DNA of 6,532 nt. Origin: Bacteroidota bacterium (GTDB lineage: Bacteria > Bacteroidota > Ignavibacteria > UBA10030 > UBA8401). The position numbers and the translations under genes were made by a program. Shown here piece after piece: positions 1 to 5,555 of the stretch. The number at the start of each line of letters is the position of its first letter. The first letter of the stretch is position 1. Where the stretch lies: assembly GCA_030824295.1 (NCBI GenBank), contig JAVBYA010000128.1, positions 1-6,532 on the forward strand, in the 5' to 3' direction. Under the pieces are notes generated by a model, which made no database searches, was not told the DNA's origin, and was given only the letters and a program-made list of their open reading frames with translations.

Positions 1-489
1 GCCGTAGATATAGGCGTGCGGCGGGATCTCGTGATGGAATGCCGTGTCGAACACGCCGACCTGCGGGATGTTCGGCAGATGGGTCTGACAGGCAGTGATG
101 CCGCGCAGATTGTGCGGATTGTGCAGCGGTGCGATCTCGAAGTTGTCGCGGATCCCTTTGATCACTGCATCGTCGATCATCACCGAGCCGCTGAAGGTCT
201 CACCGCCGTGCACCACGCGGTGCCCGACAGCGTGGATCTCATCCTTGGTGGTGATGACACCGTGGTTCTTGCTGAGCAGCACCGCAAGGATGTACTCAAT
301 GGCCATGGTGTGGTCCAGGATGTCGCCGGAGATCTTGATCTCATCGCCGTCCGAACGGAGGTTCGTCAGCACAGCGCCGCTCATGCCGACGCGTTCCACG
401 CTCCCTTTGGCAAGGAACGCTTTCTTGTCGACGTCGATCAGTTGATATTTAACGGAAGAACTTCCGCAGTTCAGAACGAGGATATTCAT
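1..489 (-). CDS. ackA: Acetate kinase, N-terminal part (runs off left edge)
   Basis: Acetate kinase interconverts acetate plus ATP and acetyl phosphate plus ADP in the cytoplasm. The visible 163 residues begin MNILVLNCGSSSVKYQLI, the ASKHA-fold phosphate-binding start of the family, with N7, S10, S12 and K14. R91 lies in VGHRVVHGG, H123 in PLHNP and D148 in FDTAFH; all three fall at the numbers known for the Methanosarcina thermophila enzyme. V93 and L122, which line the acetate pocket in that enzyme, are also kept. This favours acetate kinase over butyrate kinase, whose N-terminus differs. The ATG overlaps the stop of the upstream dehydrogenase gene as ATGA, with GGAAAG a few bases before it, so the two are probably co-translated. 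The C-terminal half (roughly 235 residues by family length) lies outside the window. No frameshift is visible. Confidence 0.95.
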   Translation of the reverse strand, partial: MNILVLNCGSSSVKYQLIDVDKKAFLAKGSVERVGMSGAVLTNLRSDGDEIKISGDILDHTMAIEYILAVLLSKNHGVITTKDEIHAVGHRVVHGGETFSGSVMIDDAVIKGIRDNFEIAPLHNPHNLRGITACQTHLPNIPQVGVFDTAFHHEIPPHAYIYG

Positions 490-1415
490 ATTTTCTTTCC
501 ATGGTCATCGTATTTGAAGAAACCTTCACCCATCTTTTTCCCGAGCTTCCCTTTGCGCACCATCTGGCGTAGCAGGGGACAGGGGCGATACTTCGCCTCG
601 CCCAGTTCATGGAAGAGTGAATCCATCCACGCCAGTACTTCATCCAGTCCCATCATGTCCGCCAGTTCCAGCGGTCCGTAGCGGAACTCGTACCCGAGCC
701 GCATGGCTGTGTCGATGCTCTCCGCCGACGCCACCCCTTCCATCAGGATGTACATCGCTTCGTTCAGCAGCGGGATGATGATGCGCGTGGTGACGAATCC
801 GGGATACTCGAATACTTCGATCGGCGTCTTGCCGAGCCGCTGTGCCAGTCTCCGTATCGCGACGAACGTCTCATCGGATGTTTTCATTCCCCGCACCAGT
901 TCCACAAGCGGTACCTTCGGCACCGGGTTCAGGAAGTGCATCCCGATCACCTTGTCCGCCCGTTTCGTGGATGCTGCGAGTTTGGAAAGATTCAGTGTGG
1001 AGGTGTTGGAAACGAGGATGGTCTCGGGGGTGCAGAGCTGGTCCAGTTCATGGAACAGTTTCCGCTTCAGCTCGAAATTCTCGTCCACTGCTTCGATAAT
1101 GATGGGAATGTTTGCCACGCTGGCGATATCGGTCGTCCCTTTGATGCGGGAGAGGATCGCCCGTTTCTCGCTCTTGGTCATCGTCCAGCGGTGGATGTCA
1201 TTGTCCAGCGATTCTTCCATCGATTTCAGCTGATGGTGGAGACGTTTTTCGGACTTCTCGACGGCGATCACTTCGATGCCGGCGGTGGATATGGATTGGG
1301 CGATTCCCTGGCCCATAACACCCAGGCCAACGACGGCGATAATGTTGAATCCGTCGGAGTCCTTTTTGGACAGCTGTATATCACCCAGGATCTCGGTAAA
1401 TTGATTGGTAGTCAT
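486..1415 (-). CDS. 3-hydroxyacyl-CoA (3-hydroxybutyryl-CoA) dehydrogenase
   Basis: A single-function NAD(P)-dependent dehydrogenase of 309 residues that interconverts 3-hydroxyacyl-CoA and 3-ketoacyl-CoA. The Rossmann dinucleotide motif GLGVMGQG is at residues 30-37. The NTS motif has S139, the catalytic histidine is H160 in GMHFLNPVP, and its glutamate partner E172 is in PLVELV. S139 and E172 are spaced from H160 as in the human short-chain enzyme (S137, H158, E170). The C-terminal helical dimer domain follows, including PLLNEAM at 215-221, and ends in KKMGEGFFKYDD. The asparagine expected in the PGFxxNR motif (human N208) is threonine here (T210 in GFVTTR). About 22 residues precede the first beta strand, longer than usual, but no ATG occurs between the chosen start and residue 34. 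The length is close to the usual 280-300. It is coupled to ackA by ATGA. Substrate chain length cannot be read from the sequence, so hbd or paaH-type roles are both possible. Confidence 0.93.
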   Translation of the reverse strand: MTTNQFTEILGDIQLSKKDSDGFNIIAVVGLGVMGQGIAQSISTAGIEVIAVEKSEKRLHHQLKSMEESLDNDIHRWTMTKSEKRAILSRIKGTTDIASVANIPIIIEAVDENFELKRKLFHELDQLCTPETILVSNTSTLNLSKLAASTKRADKVIGMHFLNPVPKVPLVELVRGMKTSDETFVAIRRLAQRLGKTPIEVFEYPGFVTTRIIIPLLNEAMYILMEGVASAESIDTAMRLGYEFRYGPLELADMMGLDEVLAWMDSLFHELGEAKYRPCPLLRQMVRKGKLGKKMGEGFFKYDDHGKKI

Positions 1416-1445
1416 AAGGGTTCTTATTCAAGACATCAGGACACT

Positions 1446-1451
1446 ATTATA
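1446..1451 (-). promoter_or_regulatory. Putative -10 box of the dehydrogenase-ackA promoter
   Basis: On the minus strand these six bases read TATAAT, a perfect sigma-70-type -10 element. It lies 30 bases upstream of the dehydrogenase ATG, which would give a leader of roughly 24 nt. No good -35 box is found at 16-18 bp (the best candidate reads GCGTTC), so the promoter may need an activator or may be chance. A copy of AACAATG (1455-1461) lies in the spacer just upstream. Confidence 0.4.
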
Positions 1452-1583
1452 TAGAACAATGGTCTACGGAACGCTTGAAATATCGCAATTTCTGCGCCAA
1501 GTTTCTCAGGTTATTTTTGAATGCCGAAATATTGAATTATTTGATGAAAAGAGCTATATTGGATGAAGAAGATATCCGGATGG

Positions 1584-1607
1584 AACAATGCTCTTCGCAA
1601 CATTGTT
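1584..1607. repeat. Spaced inverted repeat AACAATG-N10-CATTGTT in the divergent control region
   Basis: AACAATG at 1584-1590 and its exact reverse complement CATTGTT at 1601-1607 are separated by 10 bases, so the half-sites lie about 17 bp centre to centre. A third copy, AACAATG at 1455-1461, sits in the spacer of the putative dehydrogenase promoter. The layout is that of a possible operator for a dimeric regulator acting on one or both divergent units. It overlaps a weak suf promoter candidate (TTGTTA at 1603-1608, 17 bases, TATTTT at 1626-1631). Seven-base arms can occur by chance in AT-rich DNA, so the functional call is inference. Confidence 0.35.
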
Positions 1608-1640
1608 AATAATCCCAAGTTCTTCTATTTTTTTGGAATG

Positions 1641-1665
1641 AAATAGGACTACGCAAGTCGTATTT
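1641..1665. promoter_or_regulatory. Putative Rrf2/IscR-type operator upstream of the suf operon
   Basis: A 25-bp near-perfect palindrome. The left arm AAATAGGACT (1641-1650) and right arm AGTCGTATTT (1656-1665) are complementary at 9 of 10 positions, around a 5-bp centre ACGCA. The GACT-N5-AGTC core and the total length of 25 match the layout of the E. coli IscR type-1 site, although the outer flanks differ. It ends 4 bases before the ATG of the Rrf2 regulator gene, where a ribosome binding site would normally lie, so a bound regulator would block transcription start or elongation at the operon head. This strongly suggests autoregulation by the adjacent Rrf2 protein. Confidence 0.6.
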
Positions 1666-1669
1666 GCCC

Positions 1670-2071
1670 ATGCTGAAGCTCTCAAAAAAAGTCGAATATG
1701 GTCTGATCGCGGTACGGCACATCGCATCGCTGAACAACCAGATATCCACCGTCAAGGAGATATCGGAGAAGTACACCATCCCCTCCGATGTTCTTGCCAA
1801 GGTGATGCAGCGGCTGACCAAAGGGAAACTCATCAGCTCCCACCAGGGAGCAATGGGCGGTTACACCCTGGCGAGGCGGGCGGAAGAGATCTCGGTCATG
1901 GATGTTATCGCCGTCATTGAGGGGACGCAGGTCGGCATCGCACAATGCTTTTCGGAAGAACCGCAGAACTGTTCCATCTTTCATAATTGTACCATCAAGA
2001 ATCCGCTCGGAAAGATCCAGCATAATCTGGAACTGGTGTTCAATTCGATGAAAGTGTCCGAGATCGTTTAA
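1670..2071 (+). CDS. Rrf2-family transcriptional regulator of the suf operon (IscR/SufR-like)
   Basis: A 133-residue winged-helix DNA-binding protein of the Rrf2 family. The N-terminus MLKLSKKVEYGLIAVRHIA is typical. The helix-turn-helix lies at about residues 26-52 (TVKEISEKYTIPSDVLAKVMQRL), and the wing GAMGGYTLAR at 60-69. Three cysteines, C93, C101 and C107 (spacing C-X7-C-X5-C), stand where IscR binds its [2Fe-2S] cluster; E. coli IscR has C-X5-C-X5-C. H105 is a possible further ligand. The ATG at 1670 is preferred over the in-frame TTG at 1664, because the protein then begins as family members do and the TTG lies inside or against the operator. No Shine-Dalgarno sequence precedes it, so translation may be leaderless or SD-independent. 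The stop is 3 bases before the desulfurase ATG. Likely role: senses cluster sufficiency and represses its own operon. An NsrR-like nitric oxide role is less likely given the neighbours. Confidence 0.92.
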   Translation: MLKLSKKVEYGLIAVRHIASLNNQISTVKEISEKYTIPSDVLAKVMQRLTKGKLISSHQGAMGGYTLARRAEEISVMDVIAVIEGTQVGIAQCFSEEPQNCSIFHNCTIKNPLGKIQHNLELVFNSMKVSEIV

Positions 2072-2074
2072 GCA

Positions 2075-3253
2075 ATGAGCAGACCGCCGGTGTACATGGA
2101 CAATCACTCCACCACCCCGGTCGATCCGCGGGTGCTGGACGCAATGCTGCCGTTCTTCACGGAGCATTTCGGGAATGCCGCCAGTGTGCAGCACCGGTTC
2201 GGATGGATCGCGAAGGAAGCAGTGGAGATCGCACGGAAGCATGTTGCAGCGCTGGTGCGTGCTCAATCCAAAGAGATCGTTTTCACCTCCAGTGCGACGG
2301 AATCCAATAATCTTGCGATCAAAGGTGCTGCAGAGGTCTATCGCTCCAAAGGGAACCACATCATCACGGCGGCAACCGAGCATCAATGCATCCTTGGATC
2401 GGTCCGGATGCTGCAGCAGCAGGGATTCGATGTCACCATTCTGCCGGTGGACCGATACGGCAGGGTGAGTGCCGAGGATGTGCGGAAGGCATTCACTGAA
2501 CGGACGATCCTCGTTTCCGTCATGACGGCGAACAATGAGATCGGCACCATCCAGCCGACGGCGGAGATCGGTGCATTGTGTAAAGAACGCGGCGTCCTGT
2601 TTCACACGGATGCTACTCAGTCCGCAGGGAAACTGCCGATCGATGTCGACGCGATGGGGATCGATCTGCTCTCCTTCACATCACATAAGATGTATGGTCC
2701 GAAAGGGGCTGCTGCGCTGTTCGTCCGCTCCCGTGATCCCCGCATTTCGGTCGCAGTGCAGATGCACGGTGCGGGACATGAACACGGACTCCGTTCCGGA
2801 ACACTGAATGTTCCGGCAATCGTCGGTTTCGGCAAAGCGGTCCAGATAGCGATGGAACGAATGGAGGAAGAGAACGGCGAGTTGTTCCGCCGGCGGAACA
2901 TGCTGCAGGAGCGTCTTCTCCGCATCCCGGGAACGGCGGTGAATGGTCATCCGACGGAGCGCCTCCCGAATAATCTCAGCATCTCATTCAGCGGTGTGCG
3001 CGGGGACCAGGTGATGACCGCGATGAGCGATGTGGCCGTGTCGGCAGGTTCGGCCTGCCTTTCGGAAGAGGTCGGCGATTCTGATTACTCGCATGTGCTG
3101 CAGGCGATCGGCCTGAACGGAGGAACCGCCCGCTCCACACTGAGATTCGGTGTCGGACGATTCACAACGGATGAGGAGATCGAATATACAGCAGCACGCG
3201 TCACCGAAACGGTTGCGCAGATCCGCGAACGAACAATGATAGGAGCCGTATGA
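2075..3253 (+). CDS. iscS: Cysteine desulfurase, group I (IscS/NifS type)
   Basis: A PLP-dependent enzyme of 392 residues that removes sulfur from L-cysteine as a persulfide for Fe-S assembly, leaving alanine. The start is MSRPPVYMDNHSTTPVDPRV, matching the family's DxxATTPVDPRV motif. H103 in TEHQ is the cofactor-stacking histidine, the HTDATQSAGK segment is at 177-186, and K205 in SFTSHKMYGPKG is the PLP Schiff-base lysine. RSGTLNVPAIVG is at 240-251, and the catalytic C328 lies in SAGSACLSEE on the long mobile loop, the same number as in E. coli IscS. The SGSAC loop and length identify group I, not the SufS class (RAGHHCAQP-type active site), although the gene sits in a SUF operon. The start is 3 bases after the Rrf2 stop, and the stop overlaps the next ATG as ATGA. 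No clear SD precedes it, so coupling is probable. nifS is an alternative name. Confidence 0.95.
   Translation: MSRPPVYMDNHSTTPVDPRVLDAMLPFFTEHFGNAASVQHRFGWIAKEAVEIARKHVAALVRAQSKEIVFTSSATESNNLAIKGAAEVYRSKGNHIITAATEHQCILGSVRMLQQQGFDVTILPVDRYGRVSAEDVRKAFTERTILVSVMTANNEIGTIQPTAEIGALCKERGVLFHTDATQSAGKLPIDVDAMGIDLLSFTSHKMYGPKGAAALFVRSRDPRISVAVQMHGAGHEHGLRSGTLNVPAIVGFGKAVQIAMERMEEENGELFRRRNMLQERLLRIPGTAVNGHPTERLPNNLSISFSGVRGDQVMTAMSDVAVSAGSACLSEEVGDSDYSHVLQAIGLNGGTARSTLRFGVGRFTTDEEIEYTAARVTETVAQIRERTMIGAV
3241..3245 (+). promoter_or_regulatory. Ribosome binding site of the 97-residue gene
   Basis: AGGAG ends 4 bases before the ATG at 3250, inside the end of the desulfurase gene. It is one of the clearest Shine-Dalgarno sites in the window. 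Together with the ATGA overlap it supports the small downstream reading frame as real and fixes its start. Confidence 0.7.
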
Positions 3254-3543
3254 ACATCAACTTCAAAAAATCCCAGTACATCATCGGCAACCAGGTGGAA
3301 TTCATGAACTACTGGCGCGGCCGTGCTCAGCTCATTCATCTTTCCAACGTCTTCTTCCGGGACCTTCACTTCGCAGTGATGGAATTCCTGAAGATGAAGA
3401 AGGTCCGCGTCGGGATGACCGAGGCCGAGACCGTCGCCCGGGAAGTTGCCCTGCACTTTGAGAAGAGGAACATCTTCAAGAAACTCAACATGCAGACCTG
3501 GATGCTGAACTATTCCGATTATGCAATAAAGAAGAGTGCATAA
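3250..3543 (+). CDS. Unrecognised 97-residue basic protein in the suf operon
   Basis: I do not recognise this family. The gene is well supported: AGGAG before the ATG, ATGA overlap with the desulfurase gene, and codons ending mostly in C or G like its neighbours. The protein has no cysteine, so it cannot be an IscU- or SufU-type scaffold or a cysteine-based sulfur carrier such as SufE. It is basic (16 Lys/Arg against 8 Asp/Glu) and rich in aromatic residues and methionine. The stretch NQVEFMNYWRGRAQLIH (14-30) and the segment of about 28-50 look helical and amphipathic. TEAETVAREVALHFEKRNIF (57-76) looks like a second helix. No signal peptide or membrane segment is evident. Position between the sulfur donor and the A-type carrier suggests an accessory role in Fe-S assembly, such as a desulfurase partner, adaptor or nucleic-acid-binding factor; this is inference only. 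Confidence 0.85.
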   Translation: MNINFKKSQYIIGNQVEFMNYWRGRAQLIHLSNVFFRDLHFAVMEFLKMKKVRVGMTEAETVAREVALHFEKRNIFKKLNMQTWMLNYSDYAIKKSA

Positions 3544-3608
3544 CATATCGCGGACCGACCAATGGTCCTTACCACTGTCACAAACACCCAATTCAACGGA
3601 GAACCAAT

Positions 3609-3980
3609 ATGTCTGAAGTGATCACTGCGAACGCACCCACCGCACTGGACGATGATATCGTCCTGACCGAACGCGCTGCTCAGGAAGTCTTCGCGATCAA
3701 AGAGAAGAACAATATCCCCGCCACCCATTCGCTCCGGCTCGGTGTGAAGGGCGGAGGATGCTCCGGACTCTCCTATGTGCTGGCGTTCGACGATGTCGTC
3801 AAAGAGAAGGACCTCATCCTGGAGAAGCACGGCGTGAAGATCCTGGTGGACCAGAAGAGCATGTTCTATCTCTCCGGTACCACGCTCGATTTCAGCGACG
3901 GACTTAACGGACGCGGTTTCGTGTTCAACAATCCGCAGGCGGCCAAGACCTGCGGCTGCGGCAGTTCGTTCGGCGTTTAA
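3609..3980 (+). CDS. A-type iron-sulfur carrier protein (IscA/SufA/ErpA family)
   Basis: A 123-residue HesB/IscA-fold protein that carries Fe-S clusters from the scaffold to apo-targets in the cytoplasm. The three family cysteines are present: C51 in GVKGGGCSGLSY, and C115 and C117 in the C-terminal TCGCGSSF. The domain starts at about residue 17 (IVLTERAAQEVFAI), and DFSDGLNGRGFVFNNPQA at 94-111 is the usual lead to the CGC motif. About 16 N-terminal residues form a short extension that contains DDD. The SD GGAGA at 3598-3602 is 6 bases before the ATG. It follows the 97-residue gene by 65 bases and precedes sufB by 60. The sequence alone does not separate iscA, sufA and erpA, so no symbol is given; the SUF neighbours favour the sufA role. 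Confidence 0.93.
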   Translation: MSEVITANAPTALDDDIVLTERAAQEVFAIKEKNNIPATHSLRLGVKGGGCSGLSYVLAFDDVVKEKDLILEKHGVKILVDQKSMFYLSGTTLDFSDGLNGRGFVFNNPQAAKTCGCGSSFGV

Positions 3981-4040
3981 TCATCCGGCAGGACCGGCCA
4001 TCGTGCACGTCCGGCACCATTCACAGAGAGAGAAAGAACA

Positions 4041-5477
4041 ATGTCTGAATCCATTGAAGAGTTAGTATCCCAGGAGTATAAGTACGGTTTCACGACCGAT
4101 ATCGAGACCGACACCATCCCGCCCGGATTGAACGAGGATGTCGTACGTCTCATCTCCAAAAAGAAGAACGAGCCCGAGTGGCTCACTGACTGGCGTCTGA
4201 AGGCATTCCGCCTCTGGCAGACCATGGAAGAACCCCGCTGGCCGAATCTGAAATACGCGAAGATCGATTACCAGTCGGTCAGCTATTACTCCGCTCCGAA
4301 ACAGGCGAAGAAACTCAACAGTCTGGACGAGGTCGATCCTATCCTGCTCGAAACGTACGAGAAGCTCGGCATCTCGCTCACCGAACAGAAACGCCTCAGC
4401 GGCGTGGCCGTGGATGCGGTGTTCGATTCCGTTTCCGTCGCCACAACATTCAAAGAGACCCTCAAGGAGAAAGGGATCATCTTCTGCTCCTTCTCCGAAG
4501 CGGTGCAGGAACATCCGGACCTCATCAAAAAATATCTCGGCTCGGTCGTGCCGTACTCTGACAATTATTACGCCGCATTGAACTCCGCCGTGTTCAGCGA
4601 CGGCTCCTTCTGCTACATCCCCAAAGGGGTCCGCTGCCCGATGGAGCTTTCCACCTACTTCCGCATCAACGCCTCCAATACCGGACAGTTCGAGCGGACC
4701 CTCATTGTTGCTGAAGAGGGTGCGTATGTGAGCTATCTGGAAGGATGCACCGCACCGATGCGCGATGAACACCAGCTGCATGCTGCCGTGGTCGAACTCG
4801 TAGCGATGGACAATGCCGAAGTGAAATACTCCACCGTGCAGAACTGGTACGCCGGCGACAAGGACGGCAAAGGCGGCATCTATAATTTCGTCACGAAGCG
4901 CGGTAAATGCGCCGGCGTCAACTCCAAGATCTCCTGGACGCAGGTCGAGACCGGTTCCGCCATCACCTGGAAGTATCCTTCGGTGATCCTGCAGGGGGAC
5001 AATTCCATCGGCGAGTTCTATTCCGTTGCAGTAGTGAACAACCGTCAGGATGCCGACACCGGCACGAAGATGCTGCACATCGGCAAGAATACCCGCAGCA
5101 CCATCGTCTCCAAAGGTATCTCCGCCGGACGCGGGAACAACACGTACCGCGGACTGGTGAGCATCGGCAAGAATGCGACCGGGTCGCGCAACTATACACA
5201 GTGCGATTCCATGCTTATCGGCAACAAGTGCAGCGCCAATACCTTCCCGTACATCGAAGTGAAGAACTCCTCCAGCAGCGTGGAGCATGAAGCGTCCACC
5301 TCCAAGATCGGCGAGGACCAGATCTTCTACTGCAAGCAGCGCGGCATCAATACGGAGAATGCCATCTCCATGATCATCAACGGGTTCGCGAAGGAAGTGT
5401 TCAAGAACCTGCCGATGGAATTCGCGGTGGAAGCACAGAAACTCCTCGGCATCTCGCTGGAAGGAAGTGTCGGGTGA
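4041..5477 (+). CDS. sufB: Fe-S cluster assembly scaffold protein SufB
   Basis: SufB of 478 residues, the scaffold subunit of the SufBC2D complex on which nascent clusters form. Strongly conserved blocks include SAVFSDGSFCYIPKGVRCP (182-200), LEGCTAPMRDEHQLHAAVVEL (233-253), VKYSTVQNWY (261-270), TGSAITWKYPS (304-314), ADTGTKMLHIGKNT (338-351) and GEDQIFYCKQRGI (424-436). The key residues of E. coli SufB have counterparts: C236 (C254 there, sulfur entry from SufE), C388 in NYTQCDSMLIG (C405, cluster ligand), and H416 and E417 in VEHEAS (H433, E434). The end, EAQKLLGISLEGSVG, is typical, and the length is normal (E. coli 495). The ATG is preceded by a purine-rich GAGAGAGAAAGAA without a canonical SD. 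The preceding 60 bases contain CCGGC repeats and the palindrome CGTGCACG but no other gene. Confidence 0.97.
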   Translation: MSESIEELVSQEYKYGFTTDIETDTIPPGLNEDVVRLISKKKNEPEWLTDWRLKAFRLWQTMEEPRWPNLKYAKIDYQSVSYYSAPKQAKKLNSLDEVDPILLETYEKLGISLTEQKRLSGVAVDAVFDSVSVATTFKETLKEKGIIFCSFSEAVQEHPDLIKKYLGSVVPYSDNYYAALNSAVFSDGSFCYIPKGVRCPMELSTYFRINASNTGQFERTLIVAEEGAYVSYLEGCTAPMRDEHQLHAAVVELVAMDNAEVKYSTVQNWYAGDKDGKGGIYNFVTKRGKCAGVNSKISWTQVETGSAITWKYPSVILQGDNSIGEFYSVAVVNNRQDADTGTKMLHIGKNTRSTIVSKGISAGRGNNTYRGLVSIGKNATGSRNYTQCDSMLIGNKCSANTFPYIEVKNSSSSVEHEASTSKIGEDQIFYCKQRGINTENAISMIINGFAKEVFKNLPMEFAVEAQKLLGISLEGSVG

Positions 5478-5555
5478 TCCCGGCGCAGCATCGAATTTAA
5501 TTCAATACTATCCCATTGCTCCGGTAACGGACGAACCAATCAAACGACAACTACT

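Noticed and set aside
1477..1492. GAAAT-N6-ATTTC inverted repeat upstream of the dehydrogenase promoter as an operator.
   Set aside because: Five-base arms in AT-rich DNA are expected by chance, and the flanks match only with a gap.
1544..1609. A 21-codon reading frame (MKRAILDEEDIRMEQCSSQHC) upstream of the suf operon, with two cysteines near its end, resembling a cysteine-sensing leader peptide.
   Set aside because: It has no ribosome binding site, no run of cysteine codons and no attenuator-like terminator after it. A frame this short is expected by chance.
1664..1669. TTG at 1664 as the start of the Rrf2 gene.
   Set aside because: It would add only Met-Pro, sits at the edge of the palindrome and has no SD. 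The ATG at 1670 gives the usual Rrf2 N-terminus.
1682..2605. A 307-codon open frame on the minus strand across the Rrf2 and desulfurase genes.
   Set aside because: It is antisense to two well-identified genes and its translation resembles no protein family; it is a by-product of GC-rich codons.
3552..3568. GGACC/GGTCC hairpin as an intra-operon terminator.
   Set aside because: A 5-bp stem without a following T-run is too weak for intrinsic termination.
3981..4040. CCGGC repeats (3985-3989, 3994-3998, 4011-4015) and the palindrome CGTGCACG (4002-4009) before sufB as a terminator or riboswitch.
   Set aside because: There is no strong continuous stem and no T-tract. Only short GC-rich repeats are visible.
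4062..5288. A 408-codon open frame on the minus strand inside sufB.
   Set aside because: sufB is certain on the other strand. The antisense product is His/Gly/Asp-rich low-complexity sequence, typical of a shadow frame.
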